NCBI RefSeq assembly: GCF_009827315.1
Contig: NZ_WTYF01000004.1
Span: forward strand, 496,001 to 560,000
Direction: 5' to 3'
DNA from: Qipengyuania gaetbuli
Lineage (GTDB): Bacteria; Pseudomonadota; Alphaproteobacteria; Sphingomonadales; Sphingomonadaceae
Length of the DNA: 64,000 nucleotides
The translations under genes and the position numbers were made by a program. This document shows positions 52,729 through 63,138 of this stretch, piece after piece. The notes under the pieces are model-generated. The model was not told the DNA's origin and ran no database searches. It saw nothing but the letters and a program-made list of their open reading frames with translations. How positions within the stretch are numbered: position 1 is the stretch's first letter; the number at the start of each line of letters is the position of its first letter.

Positions 52729-53322
52729 ATGACCGAGGCTGACAAGAACGCCGGGCAGGATGGCTTCCGCCGAAGCGTCGGGATGGACATCGCCTTCTGG
52801 GCCAAACGGTGCGGTGCGCAGCCAGGCCCAGGATTCTTCGTCAGGCAATTGCTGCTCAGACCAGGTTTCCATTTCGTCTTCTGGCACCGGTTCGCAAGAC
52901 TGCTTCGACGCGTTCCTCTGATCGGGAAGCCGCTGGCGCGCATCCTCATTTTCATGCTCGAGATGGCTTTCTCGTCCGAAATCGCCATCAGCGCCACAAT
53001 CGACGGAGGCTTTTACGTCCCCCATCCCTTCGGCATCGTGATCGGGACGAACTGCAGGATCGGCCGGAACGTGACGATGCTGCAGAATGTAACCCTGGGG
53101 AACCGGTCGATGACAGAGCCGGAAACGCCTGTCATCGAGGATTTCGCCTACATCGGCGCAGGTGCAGCGCTCATCGGTGGCATCACTATCGGACAGGGGG
53201 CGTCGGTCGGCGCAAATGCTGTCGTACTGCGCGACGTTCCGGCAGCTCAGGTAGCAGTCGGGAACCCGGCCAGGCTCCTGACCAACGCTTCATCGAAGAA
53301 TAGGTCCGACACCGCTCAATAG
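52729..53322 (+). CDS. Serine acetyltransferase-like hexapeptide-repeat acyltransferase
   Basis: The product of 197 residues has a left-handed beta-helix with hexapeptide repeats (about residues 85-185), seen in IGTNCRIGRNVTMLQNVTLG and AYIGAGAALIGGITIGQGA. The closing segment VPAAQVAVGNPARLL is typical of CysE/WcaB-like enzymes. The catalytic His probably lies in FYVPHPFGIVIG. In a polysaccharide locus it most likely O-acetylates the sugar repeat rather than serine. It starts 4 nt after the glycosyltransferase and ends overlapping the convergent sugar transferase by 7 nt. Confidence 0.85.
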   Translation: MTEADKNAGQDGFRRSVGMDIAFWAKRCGAQPGPGFFVRQLLLRPGFHFVFWHRFARLLRRVPLIGKPLARILIFMLEMAFSSEIAISATIDGGFYVPHPFGIVIGTNCRIGRNVTMLQNVTLGNRSMTEPETPVIEDFAYIGAGAALIGGITIGQGASVGANAVVLRDVPAAQVAVGNPARLLTNASSKNRSDTAQ

Positions 53323-54710
53323 GCGGAATCGTGCACCACGACACGAAGCGTCGCGAACAGTATCCTGATATCCTTGAGGATCGACCAATCGGCCAGGTAC
53401 TCGAGGTCGGCCGCCACTCGGTCGGTCAGGTGCCGTTCCTCGTGTGTTGCCCCCCGAAATCCCCGTACCTGTGCCAATCCGGTCATGCCGGGCTTGATCT
53501 TGTGACGCTCCCAATACCGCGGATCGATATCCCAGTAGAGCCGTTCCTGCACGCGACCGACGATAGCGTGGGGCCGCGGGCCAACCACGCTCATATGGCC
53601 TAACAGCACATTGAAGAGCTGCGGCAGTTCATCGATCGAAGTCTTGCGGATGAAATTGCCGACCCGGGTCACGCGGGGATCGTTCCGGCTGGTGACCATG
53701 GTCGCAGCATCGTCCCTAAGGGCATGCGACATCGAGCGGAACTTGAAGATATTGAATGATCGGTTGCCCTGCCCAGTTCGCCTCTGAAGGAACAGTACCG
53801 GGCGGCCATCCTCGATCAAGATTGCGATAGCGGCAGCCAACAGGATGGGCGACAGGAGGAAAATCGCCACGCTGGCCACGACGATATCGAACAGACGCTT
53901 CACCAGCTGCTGGCGCAGATTGAGGGCATTGGGTGTTACCACGAAGGTTCGCTTGCCCTCCAGGTCAGCGGTGCCCACGATCCCGATCTCGTTGAGAGCC
54001 CGATCGAATATCTCGCCCTGCACATCCAGCCCTCGCAGCAACTTGCTCCACTCGTTCCTTCGCTCGCGCGAACACGAAACTACAACACGGTCCATGCCGA
54101 CCACCATCTGGCTGATCGCTTCTAGCTGAGCAGGATTCGTGAGGGCCTGCTCGATGTCGATGTGGGTCACGGGTACATGGCTGAAATTCTTCGACTGGTG
54201 AATTGCCACATCATCTTCGAAAACGATCACTCGATCGACGAACGTTCCGGTACGCCTGCGATTTCTGCGGACTAGGTAGACGCGGAACAGCGTGGCGATG
54301 ATCGCTCCTCCGAATAGACCCATCGAAAGGCTCAGGCGCGAGATCTGGTTCGTCGCCTTGACCGCGAACAGGAATAGAAGGCAGATGCTGACGGCTGCGA
54401 TGAGGCCTCGGGCAAACCCGGAAACCGACCTGGTATAGCTCACCAGCGCAGAGTTGCTGTAGGCACTGAAATAGGCCGCACAAATCCAGAGGACCGGGAT
54501 GGAGCCTGCCGCCACATTGAAGGTCGGATGCTCGACGCTCAAACCGTTCAGCCAGAGCGCGGCAATGATGCTCGCGATCATCGCACCGAAATCGACCACG
54601 ATCAGTTGGTATTTCTGCAAGATACGCGTGCGCGGGTGAATGCCCCTGCGCTCCGCGGTGGTTGGCGAAGAGGTTGGCGCCGAATACGTAATGGTCGAGT
54701 TCTCGTTCAT
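53316..54710 (-). CDS. Undecaprenyl-phosphate sugar phosphotransferase (initiating enzyme)
   Basis: The product of 464 residues starts repeat-unit synthesis by moving a sugar-1-phosphate, usually glucose or galactose, onto undecaprenyl phosphate. Four to five N-terminal membrane helices and a CoA-binding-like middle domain precede the bacterial sugar transferase domain. That domain has KRLFDIVVASVAIFLLSPIL, FKFRSM, RKTSIDELPQLFNVLLG and MSVVGPRPH, all diagnostic. The ATG at 54710 (MNENSTITYS) is preferred over the longer frame. It is divergent from icd and closes the polysaccharide locus. Confidence 0.93.
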   Translation of the reverse strand: MNENSTITYSAPTSSPTTAERRGIHPRTRILQKYQLIVVDFGAMIASIIAALWLNGLSVEHPTFNVAAGSIPVLWICAAYFSAYSNSALVSYTRSVSGFARGLIAAVSICLLFLFAVKATNQISRLSLSMGLFGGAIIATLFRVYLVRRNRRRTGTFVDRVIVFEDDVAIHQSKNFSHVPVTHIDIEQALTNPAQLEAISQMVVGMDRVVVSCSRERRNEWSKLLRGLDVQGEIFDRALNEIGIVGTADLEGKRTFVVTPNALNLRQQLVKRLFDIVVASVAIFLLSPILLAAAIAILIEDGRPVLFLQRRTGQGNRSFNIFKFRSMSHALRDDAATMVTSRNDPRVTRVGNFIRKTSIDELPQLFNVLLGHMSVVGPRPHAIVGRVQERLYWDIDPRYWERHKIKPGMTGLAQVRGFRGATHEERHLTDRVAADLEYLADWSILKDIRILFATLRVVVHDSAY

Positions 54711-55007
54711 AAGTATATGTCTTGCAGGAAATCGGTCCGGCAGCCGAATTCGCGCCGTGTCGTCCAGCATATAACTTGCTGCCGCCAATTTCGGAAGCGG
54801 CTGTCTGGTAACGCCCGGTAGGCTTATTGGCAACTGCTTGCATTCTGGGCATATACCTATCCGTATTCCTTGAGTGGGGGGTCACGTGCATCCGGCTCGC
54901 ATGCATCTGCACCGGATGCCGGGCGACGTCGCTGCGAGCAGTGAGCTTGCCCTTGCGTCCACCTCTGCTAAAGCGCCCGCAAATCCATTCGAACTGACAG
55001 GAAACCC
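54711..55007. other. Divergent intergenic region before icd
   Basis: This 297-nt gap separates the minus-strand sugar transferase gene from the plus-strand icd. A weak promoter candidate for icd is listed separately. Nothing coding is supported here, although the sugar transferase frame stays open for 41 codons past its ATG. Confidence 0.5.
54947..54974 (+). promoter_or_regulatory. Weak candidate promoter for icd
   Basis: TTGCCC and TAAAGC are separated by 16 nt, ending 33 nt before the icd ATG. The match to consensus is only partial, so this is a position-based suggestion. Confidence 0.3.
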
Positions 55008-56228
55008 ATGGCCAAGATCAAGGTAGCCAACCCGGTCGTCGAACTCGACGGCGACGAAATGACGAAGATCATCTGGAAGTGGATCCGCGAGCGGCTCATC
55101 CTTCCGTATCTCGACATCGACCTGAAGTATTACGACCTCTCGATAGAGAAGCGCGACGAGACCGACGACCAGATCACGGTCGATGCGGCCAATGCGATCA
55201 AGGAACACGGCGTCGGCGTAAAGTGCGCCACGATCACTCCGGACGAAGCCCGCGTCGAGGAATTCAACCTCAAGAGCATGTGGCGTTCGCCCAACGGCAC
55301 CATCCGCAACATCCTTGGCGGCGTGGTCTTCCGCGAACCTATCGTGATCGACAACGTGCCGCGCCTCGTGCCCGGCTGGACCGATCCCATCGTCGTCGGC
55401 CGCCATGCTTTCGGTGACCAGTACCGCGCCACCGACACGCTGATCCCGGGTGCCGGCAAGCTGCGCCTCGTCTTCGAGGGCGAGAACGGCGAGAACATCG
55501 ATCTCGACGTGTTCGAGTTCCAAAGCCCCGGCGTCGCCATGGCGATGTACAACCTCGACGACAGCATCCGTGATTTTGCCCGCGCCAGCTTCGCTTACGG
55601 TCTTGATCGCAAGTGGCCGGTGTACCTGTCGACCAAGAACACCATCCTCAAGAAGTACGATGGCCGCTTCAAGGACCTGTTCCAGGAAGTCTTCGACGCC
55701 GAGTTCAAGGCCGAATTCGACAAGCACGGCATCTTCTACGAGCACCGCCTGATCGACGACATGGTCGCCGCGGCACTCAAGTGGAGCGGAAAGTTCGTCT
55801 GGGCCTGCAAGAACTACGACGGCGACGTGCAGTCGGACATCGTAGCGCAGGGCTTCGGTTCGCTCGGCCTGATGACCTCGGTCCTGATGACGCCGGACGG
55901 CAAGACCGTGGAAGCGGAGGCCGCGCACGGCACCGTTACCCGTCACTATCGCCAGCACCAGCAGGGCAAGGCGACCTCGACCAACCCCATCGCCAGCATC
56001 TTCGCGTGGACCCGCGGTCTCATGTACCGCGGCAAGTTCGACAATACGCCCGACGTGGTTCGCTTTGCCGAAACGCTGGAGGAAGTCTGCATCAGGACCG
56101 TCGAAAGCGGCAAGATGACCAAGGACCTCGCGCTGCTGATCGGTCCGGACCAGAGCTGGATGACCACCGAGCAGTTCTTCGAGGCGATCGTCGAGAACCT
56201 CGAGAAGGAAATGGCCAACTGGGCCTGA
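55008..56228 (+). CDS. icd: Isocitrate dehydrogenase (NADP), eukaryotic-type
   Basis: The product of 406 residues decarboxylates isocitrate to 2-oxoglutarate in the TCA cycle and makes NADPH. It belongs to the dimeric class II shared with eukaryotes and alphaproteobacteria. Features are [17 protein letters not shown] at the start, [19 protein letters not shown] (substrate serine region), the metal-binding region [18 protein letters not shown] and [13 protein letters not shown]. The length is standard. A 10-bp hairpin follows the stop. Confidence 0.97.
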   Translation: MAKIKVANPVVELDGDEMTKIIWKWIRERLILPYLDIDLKYYDLSIEKRDETDDQITVDAANAIKEHGVGVKCATITPDEARVEEFNLKSMWRSPNGTIRNILGGVVFREPIVIDNVPRLVPGWTDPIVVGRHAFGDQYRATDTLIPGAGKLRLVFEGENGENIDLDVFEFQSPGVAMAMYNLDDSIRDFARASFAYGLDRKWPVYLSTKNTILKKYDGRFKDLFQEVFDAEFKAEFDKHGIFYEHRLIDDMVAAALKWSGKFVWACKNYDGDVQSDIVAQGFGSLGLMTSVLMTPDGKTVEAEAAHGTVTRHYRQHQQGKATSTNPIASIFAWTRGLMYRGKFDNTPDVVRFAETLEEVCIRTVESGKMTKDLALLIGPDQSWMTTEQFFEAIVENLEKEMANWA

Positions 56229-56247
56229 AGAAGCGCCCCGGCCTTAA

Positions 56248-56281
56248 GAGTGCGGCGTCGTTGCTGAGCGGCGCCGCACTC
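56248..56281 (+). terminator. Strong hairpin after icd
   Basis: GAGTGCGGCG and CGCCGCACTC form a perfect 10-bp stem with a 14-nt loop, 19 nt after the icd stop. No T-tract follows. The TTG proposed as the start of the next gene lies in the loop at 56261, so the structure may also control its translation. Confidence 0.5.
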
Positions 56282-56889
56282 CTCCTACTGGCCTCGCCAC
56301 TGCTCGCACCGCAGTTGCTGGCCTTTCCCTACTCTACAGAAACCGAGATTGGCACAATCCGTTCGGAGCGCGCGCTCGATCCGGCCATGGTCCGGCACAG
56401 CGTCTCCACGGTCAAGGAAAGAATGGCGAGCACGCCGCTCGCTTCCGCGAACGAACAGCGGCCGATCTTCGTCACCGACGGCGGATGGCGCTGGCATTGG
56501 CTTGCCACCACTTCGTCCGGCGCGCTCGCCATCACGCGACCTCTGACCGATGCCGTGGTAGTCAACGCGACCGATCCCGTAGAGGGGACCATCCCTGCGC
56601 TGGGAGCGAAGCGCTCTCTCGGCAGCGTCCTCGCGCACGAATTCACGCATGGCCTGATCCGGCGCCGGTTCGGGATCCTGAAATCCCAGACCTTCCCGAC
56701 CTGGAAGGTGGAAGGGTATTCCGACTACGTCGCGGGCGAAAGCACTCTGTCCGACGAGCAGGCCGCAGCGCTCGAGCGCGATGGAACCGATCATCCCGCC
56801 TTGCCTTATTACCATGGACGCCGCCGCGTCGCTGCCATTCTTGCTGGCAATGGCGGATCGGTCGAACAGCTCTTCAACGCGGAAAATTG

Positions 56890-56890
<1 letters not shown>
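56261..56890 (+). CDS. Exported HExxH metalloprotease-like protein
   Basis: The product of 209 residues has an N-terminal hydrophobic signal (LLSGAALLLLASPLLAPQLL) and a predicted zinc site HEFTHG. About 25 residues later comes EGYSDYVAGE, whose Glu could be the third ligand as in gluzincins. The start is uncertain. TTG 56261 is the best standard codon, but the frame is open back through a CTG overlapping the icd stop (56225), which would add a basic KKR stretch better suited to a signal peptide. The stop overlaps the next ATG in TGATG. No named family is recognised. Confidence 0.7.
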
Positions 56891-58554
<1,664 letters not shown>

Positions 58555-58558
58555 CGCC

Positions 58559-60970
58559 TCAGAACGTGGCGCGGTAGCTGATGGCAGCCCCGTAATCGGG
58601 CCTCGCGTCTGCGCGGTGGAACGGGTCCTTGCGGTAGAACAGCGACGCTCCGCCCCAGCCCCAGCCCATCGGGCCGCTCCAGCGCGCTTCGCCCACTATC
58701 TCGCGCGATGAAGGCGTGAGCGACAGCAGGCGGTCGCCGAACACGGCGCTTTCGGTGGCGTAATCGTACCCCACCGGAAGGCGCAGGTTGAGGCCGCCGT
58801 TCTCAACTCTCAGCGGTTGCGAGAGGCGGAAAGCGAGGCGGTCTTGCGCACTGAAGACGCCCTGCCGGTCGAGATTGATCGACCAGCTGCCGGTCGCAAG
58901 ACGCGAGTTCGCGCCGATAAGCCCGGCCGTATCGACCATGGTCCAACCGCGGCGCAGTGTGCCGGCAAGCGTCCACTGCGGTGCGATATCGTAGCCCAGC
59001 GTGCCGGTCAGCAGGACCGTTTCAGCCCCCTCGCCGCCCAGCGTCCCACCGAACCAGCCGCCAAGGACCGTGCTGTCCTCGCGGATCCAGTCCAGCGCCA
59101 TCGATCCGCGCAAATTGCCGAAGGAGCGGTCCAGCTGTCCACCTACACGGACATAGCGGTTGCGATCGAACAGCACGCGCGCGGGTTCCGGCAGCGGGCC
59201 TTCGGAGGATACCGACACATCGCCGCTCTCCATGGCAAAGCTGAGGCCGGTGCTGGGGTCGATTTCATAGCGCGCTGCAATCGTGCGCATATCGCGCGCC
59301 TGTAGCGGAGAGGCAGAACCCGACCCCGCAACCAGGAACGCCGGAGCATCGCTGCCCTCAAGCTGTGCAGCAAGGCCGTCGCTGCCTTCCCTGATGGCAA
59401 ACCCCAGTTGCAGCTTCGGCGAGATGCGCGCTGCAATGCGTCCGGCCAGAACCCGTGCCGCCTCAGCCTCGTTCCTGCTGAGGAGCAGCTCGGCAACCGG
59501 CTCCAACCCGCTGTTCCCGGCGGACCGGTCCGCAACCGTAAAGCCCATTGCGAGCCGCTCGTTGCCGGCCGACACGAGTCGGCCACCGGGTGCGAGCGCT
59601 GCCCTAAGCCGGTCGCCGTCCTCGAACCCGTCACGCATCCCGCGACCGAGGTCGACGGAGTAGGCGCGGTCGTATTTGTCCGTCGCGACAGTGGTCACCC
59701 CGCCATTTCCGGACAGTGCATCGCCCATGGCGGGCGAGCCGAGAGCAACCGGCTGGCCGCTGGCGACCGCCAGCCGTGTTCCGGCAATGGACAGTGCGCC
59801 TGCTGGCTGGAAAGCCCGCGCAATGTCGAGGATGCCGCGTCCGAAGGTCGTATCGGTGCCGAGATCACCCCCGTCCCTTGCACTATCGAGCAAAAGTTCG
59901 ACGATCTCCGCCCCCGTCAGGTTCGGGAAGGCCTGCTTGAGCAGCGCTACCGCGCCAGAAACCTGGGGTGCTGCGAAGCTCGTACCGGAGAAGAGCACCA
60001 CGTAATCGCCGTCAGTATCCGTGCCGACGAATATCCGGCCATCCTCGTAAACGCAGCAGATGCGTTCGCCGCGTGCCGTCAGAAAGAAGTCCGCTTGCGC
60101 GCCCGCGGGATTGGCGAAGGTAGAAAACGCCCCGCTCTCATCGACCGAGCCGACGATGATGACGTTGTTCCCGCCAGCATCGCGAATGGCGGAGGCAAAG
60201 GGCAGCGGCTGGAACCTGTCGAAATCGGGGTCGCTCCCGTCGCCCGAATTGCCGGAGGCGACAATGATCACGACGCCCGCTGCCGATGCACGGGCCACCG
60301 CATCGAGCACCGCCTGCCCGGGCGCCCCTCCCCCAAGCGAGAGGTTGATCACGGTCGCACCGGCATTCACGGCCACGTCGATCCCGCGCGCGATATCGCG
60401 GTTCGCAAAACTGCAGCCGAGCGAAGGATCATCCGGAGTGTCGGTGGCGCAGGTCCCCGGCGAGTCGGCACGCAGTGCAAGGACATCGGCCTGGAAGGCG
60501 ATACCCACGATGCCTTGGTTGTTGCGTGCGGCTGCTGCAACGAGGCTGACATTGGTACCGTGATCGTCCTCGGCCTCGATACCGCGGTCACCGGCAACAT
60601 CTTGCGATGCGGGGTGTATGCGTCCTGCAAATTCCGGGCTGTCGCTGTCGATGCCCGTGTCGATCACCGCGATAACCGAGCCCGTGCCAGTGGCTCCGGC
60701 TTCCCACGCGGTAATCGCTCCGTGGAACGCGGGACCGTCCGACCGCTCGTATTCTGCGGTGACAAACCCGCCAGGTGGCGGAGTGGGCGTCGGCGTGGGG
60801 GTTGGAGTTGGAGTTGGAGTCGGTGTTGGTGTCGGCGCGGGCGTCGGCGCAGGCCTCGGAGCCGAGACGGGCGGCCCTCCTCCTCCACCGCCGCACGCAG
60901 CCAGCATGAGCGCGAGGCTCATCGCGGCGCCGGTCCTCGATAGGGACGTTCTGAAGGGGTATTTCTTCAC
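58559..60970 (-). CDS. S8 serine protease with C-terminal barrel-like domain (autotransporter-like)
   Basis: The product of 803 residues from GTG 60970 has a lipoprotein signal ending in LMLAAC, then a Gly run and a Thr-Pro repeat linker (about residues 40-63). The subtilisin domain shows the triad: Asp in AVIDTGID (near 104), His in DDHGTNVS (near 137) and Ser in [12 protein letters not shown] (near 329). The last ~200 residues are beta-rich with alternating aromatic residues and end in ISYRATF, a terminal-Phe signal for outer-membrane barrels. Together this suggests a surface or outer-membrane-anchored protease. An ATG at 61006 is an alternative start. Confidence 0.87.
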   Translation of the reverse strand: MKKYPFRTSLSRTGAAMSLALMLAACGGGGGGPPVSAPRPAPTPAPTPTPTPTPTPTPTPTPTPPPGGFVTAEYERSDGPAFHGAITAWEAGATGTGSVIAVIDTGIDSDSPEFAGRIHPASQDVAGDRGIEAEDDHGTNVSLVAAAARNNQGIVGIAFQADVLALRADSPGTCATDTPDDPSLGCSFANRDIARGIDVAVNAGATVINLSLGGGAPGQAVLDAVARASAAGVVIIVASGNSGDGSDPDFDRFQPLPFASAIRDAGGNNVIIVGSVDESGAFSTFANPAGAQADFFLTARGERICCVYEDGRIFVGTDTDGDYVVLFSGTSFAAPQVSGAVALLKQAFPNLTGAEIVELLLDSARDGGDLGTDTTFGRGILDIARAFQPAGALSIAGTRLAVASGQPVALGSPAMGDALSGNGGVTTVATDKYDRAYSVDLGRGMRDGFEDGDRLRAALAPGGRLVSAGNERLAMGFTVADRSAGNSGLEPVAELLLSRNEAEAARVLAGRIAARISPKLQLGFAIREGSDGLAAQLEGSDAPAFLVAGSGSASPLQARDMRTIAARYEIDPSTGLSFAMESGDVSVSSEGPLPEPARVLFDRNRYVRVGGQLDRSFGNLRGSMALDWIREDSTVLGGWFGGTLGGEGAETVLLTGTLGYDIAPQWTLAGTLRRGWTMVDTAGLIGANSRLATGSWSINLDRQGVFSAQDRLAFRLSQPLRVENGGLNLRLPVGYDYATESAVFGDRLLSLTPSSREIVGEARWSGPMGWGWGGASLFYRKDPFHRADARPDYGAAISYRATF
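60781..60852 (-). repeat. Thr-Pro coding microsatellite
   Basis: Tandem 6-nt units (variants of GTTGGA and GTCGGC on the plus strand) encode about ten Thr-Pro pairs in the linker after the lipoprotein signal of the S8 protease. Three adjacent units are identical, so slippage could change linker length in multiples of two residues without shifting the frame. Confidence 0.7.
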
Positions 60971-61096
60971 GATGCGACCTGGTTGGAGGAAATCTACGTC
61001 TCTCATGTGAGCAAATCATGAACTGCCTGACGACAGCTTCGATCCATCTCGCCTTAACCGGATGACAGAGCGGGTTTCAGCCCATAAGACACCCCC

Positions 61097-62857
61097 ATGG
61101 CATCCGGCGAACTGGCTTCTCCCGCAATTTCCGACGCACTGGTGATCCTCGGCGCTGCCGGGCTGGTCATTCCGGTCTTTACCCGCTTCCGCATCACGCC
61201 CGTTATCGGCTTTATCCTGATCGGGATTCTTGTCGGCCCCTATGGGCTCGGTCAATTGGTCTACGAGCGACCATTGCTCGAACATTTCACGATATCCGAT
61301 CCGGAGGCGCTGGAGCCATTTGCCGAGTTCGGGATCATCCTGCTACTGTTCGCCATAGGCCTCGAGCTGTCGTTCAAGCGCTTGTGGCAATTGCGCAAGC
61401 TGGTCTTCGGCCTCGGCGCGATGGAACTGATGATCGGCGGCATCTGCATTGCGGCAGTACTGGCGATGATGGGCCAGTACTGGACCGGCGCATTGGCGCT
61501 GGGCTTTGCCCTGGCATTCTCGTCCACCGCCATCGTCCTACCGATTTCCGGCAGCTCCAGCCCTGTGGGCCGCGCGGCGCTGTCGATGCTGCTGTTCGAG
61601 GACATCATGATCGTGCCGATCATCTTCGTCCTTGGCGCAATGGCGCCCAATGCGCAGGCGGACGGCTGGGAAGGCCTGCTGCAGACCCTGTGGCAGGGCG
61701 CGCTGGTCATCGGGGTCATGATGATCGCGGGCCGCATCCTCCTGCCCCGCCTGTTCGCGCAGGCTGCCCGGACCAAGAGCCCCGAACTCTTCCTCGCCGC
61801 CGCCCTGCTGGTGGTGATCGGATCGAGCCTTGCCACCGCAGCCGTGGGCCTGTCGCCCATCGTGGGCGCGCTGATTGCGGGCCTGCTGATCGCCGAGACG
61901 GAATACCACGGCGAGGTCGAAACAATCATGGAGCCGTTCAAGGGCCTCGCGCTGGGTATCTTCCTCATCACCGTGGGCATGAGCATCGACCTCAGGACCA
62001 TCTGGGAAAACCTCGGCATCATCGCCGTCGCGGTCGTAGGCGTGCTTGTATTCAAGGCGCTGCTGACCGGCGTCCTCCTTCGCCTGATGGGTGCGCGGCG
62101 CAGCACGGCCGCGGAAACCGGCATCCTGATGGCAAGTCCTTCGGAAACGACGCTGATCGTGCTGGCGGCGGCGAGCAGCGCGCTGCTCATCCAGCCCGGC
62201 ACGGCGCAGTTCTGGCAGATCGTGACGGCAATCGGCCTCACCATCACGCCCCTGCTGGCAAGACTCGGTCGCATGGTTGCCCGCCGTATCGAACCCGCCC
62301 CCGAACTGCCGCCCGAAGACGAGGGTGAACCGCGCGTCATTATCGTGGGCGCAGGCCGCGTCGGCCGCCTGATCGCCCAGATGCTTGACGCACATGACAA
62401 GCCCTATGTCGCGATCGATTCCGATGCCGATATGATCGAGAACGCCAAGCGCAAGGGCTATCGGGCGACCTTCGGCGATGCCGCCCGAGGGGATGCGCTC
62501 AGGAGGTTGGGCGTCGACAATGCGCTGGCGGTCGTCCTCACCATGGACGAGCCTGTGCTGGCCCAGCGCCTAGTGGCGAAACTTCGTGCAGAGCACCCGG
62601 ACCTGCTGATCGTCGCGCGTGCCCGAGACATCGCCCATGCATCGGAGCTTTACCGTGCAGGTGCCAGCCATGCCGTGCCCGAAACGCTGGAGGCGACGCT
62701 GCAGCTTTCCGAGGCGGTGCTTGTAGACATCGGCGTCGCCATGGGGCCGGTGATAGCTTCCATCCACGAGAAGCGCGACGAATTCCGCGCGCGGATCGAG
62801 GAGGATGGGGCGCTGACCTACAAGCCGAAGCTGAGGTCGAGCACGGCGGAAGGCTGA
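61097..62857 (+). CDS. CPA2 cation:proton antiporter with RCK domain (KefB/YbaL-like)
   Basis: The product of 586 residues has about twelve membrane segments of the CPA2 family. Among them are GIILLLFAIGLELSFKRL and SSTAIVLPISGSS, which carry the ion-binding region. A cytoplasmic TrkA-N/RCK nucleotide-binding domain begins near residue 412 (VIIVGAGRVGRLIAQML). It probably exchanges K+ or Na+ for H+ under control of a nucleotide ligand. No KefF/KefG-type subunit gene is adjacent. It is divergent from the S8 protease. Confidence 0.9.
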   Translation: MASGELASPAISDALVILGAAGLVIPVFTRFRITPVIGFILIGILVGPYGLGQLVYERPLLEHFTISDPEALEPFAEFGIILLLFAIGLELSFKRLWQLRKLVFGLGAMELMIGGICIAAVLAMMGQYWTGALALGFALAFSSTAIVLPISGSSSPVGRAALSMLLFEDIMIVPIIFVLGAMAPNAQADGWEGLLQTLWQGALVIGVMMIAGRILLPRLFAQAARTKSPELFLAAALLVVIGSSLATAAVGLSPIVGALIAGLLIAETEYHGEVETIMEPFKGLALGIFLITVGMSIDLRTIWENLGIIAVAVVGVLVFKALLTGVLLRLMGARRSTAAETGILMASPSETTLIVLAAASSALLIQPGTAQFWQIVTAIGLTITPLLARLGRMVARRIEPAPELPPEDEGEPRVIIVGAGRVGRLIAQMLDAHDKPYVAIDSDADMIENAKRKGYRATFGDAARGDALRRLGVDNALAVVLTMDEPVLAQRLVAKLRAEHPDLLIVARARDIAHASELYRAGASHAVPETLEATLQLSEAVLVDIGVAMGPVIASIHEKRDEFRARIEEDGALTYKPKLRSSTAEG

Positions 62858-62864
62858 CTTTCCA

Positions 62865-62889
62865 AGAACCTTTGCCTTTTCCGTGCGTT
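62865..62889 (+). promoter_or_regulatory. EcfG-type (general stress response) promoter candidate
   Basis: AGAAC and CGTT are separated by exactly 16 nt, one mismatch from the alphaproteobacterial EcfG consensus GGAAC-N16-CGTT. It lies 24 nt before the GTG of the 59-residue protein. No ecfG or phyR gene is in the window to support it. Confidence 0.4.
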
Positions 62890-62912
62890 AATCGGGAAAG
62901 GAGATAATTCTT

Positions 62913-63092
62913 GTGAGCAACCCCGACCCGACCCAGCCCACGCCGAACAGCGAGAAATTCAAGCCGCAGAACGTGGCCGATCCCCTCAAGGACCAGGCGC
63001 CCGACCAGCTTCGCGGCAAACCGGGGGACACGGAAGGCTATGATATCGAGCAGGGCTCCAGCGGCATCACCAAGAAGACGCCCGCCGCCTGA
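62913..63092 (+). CDS. Small hydrophilic protein of unknown function, 59 residues
   Basis: The GTG start has AAGGAG nine nt upstream, a strong site. The product opens SNPDPTQPTPNSEKFKPQN and is rich in Pro, Asp, Lys and Gln with no hydrophobic core, so it is probably disordered. A stress-type promoter candidate lies just upstream and a strong terminator just downstream, making a complete one-gene unit. Such features suit a desiccation or stress-induced protein, but this is inference. Confidence 0.7.
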   Translation: MSNPDPTQPTPNSEKFKPQNVADPLKDQAPDQLRGKPGDTEGYDIEQGSSGITKKTPAA

Positions 63093-63105
63093 ACCGACTG
63101 AGATA

Positions 63106-63138
63106 GAAAACGCCTGGGGGTAACCGTCAGGCGTTTTC
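63106..63138. terminator. Bidirectional terminator between the small gene and alaS
   Basis: GAAAACGCCTG and CAGGCGTTTTC form a perfect 11-bp stem with an 11-nt loop. The outer part supplies T-rich ends on both strands. It lies 14 nt after the small gene stop and includes the alaS stop codon at 63127-63129, so it can end both converging transcripts. Confidence 0.8.

Noticed and set aside
60781..60852. CRISPR-like repeat array
   Set aside because: The repeats are 6-nt units in frame inside a Thr-Pro linker, without spacers.
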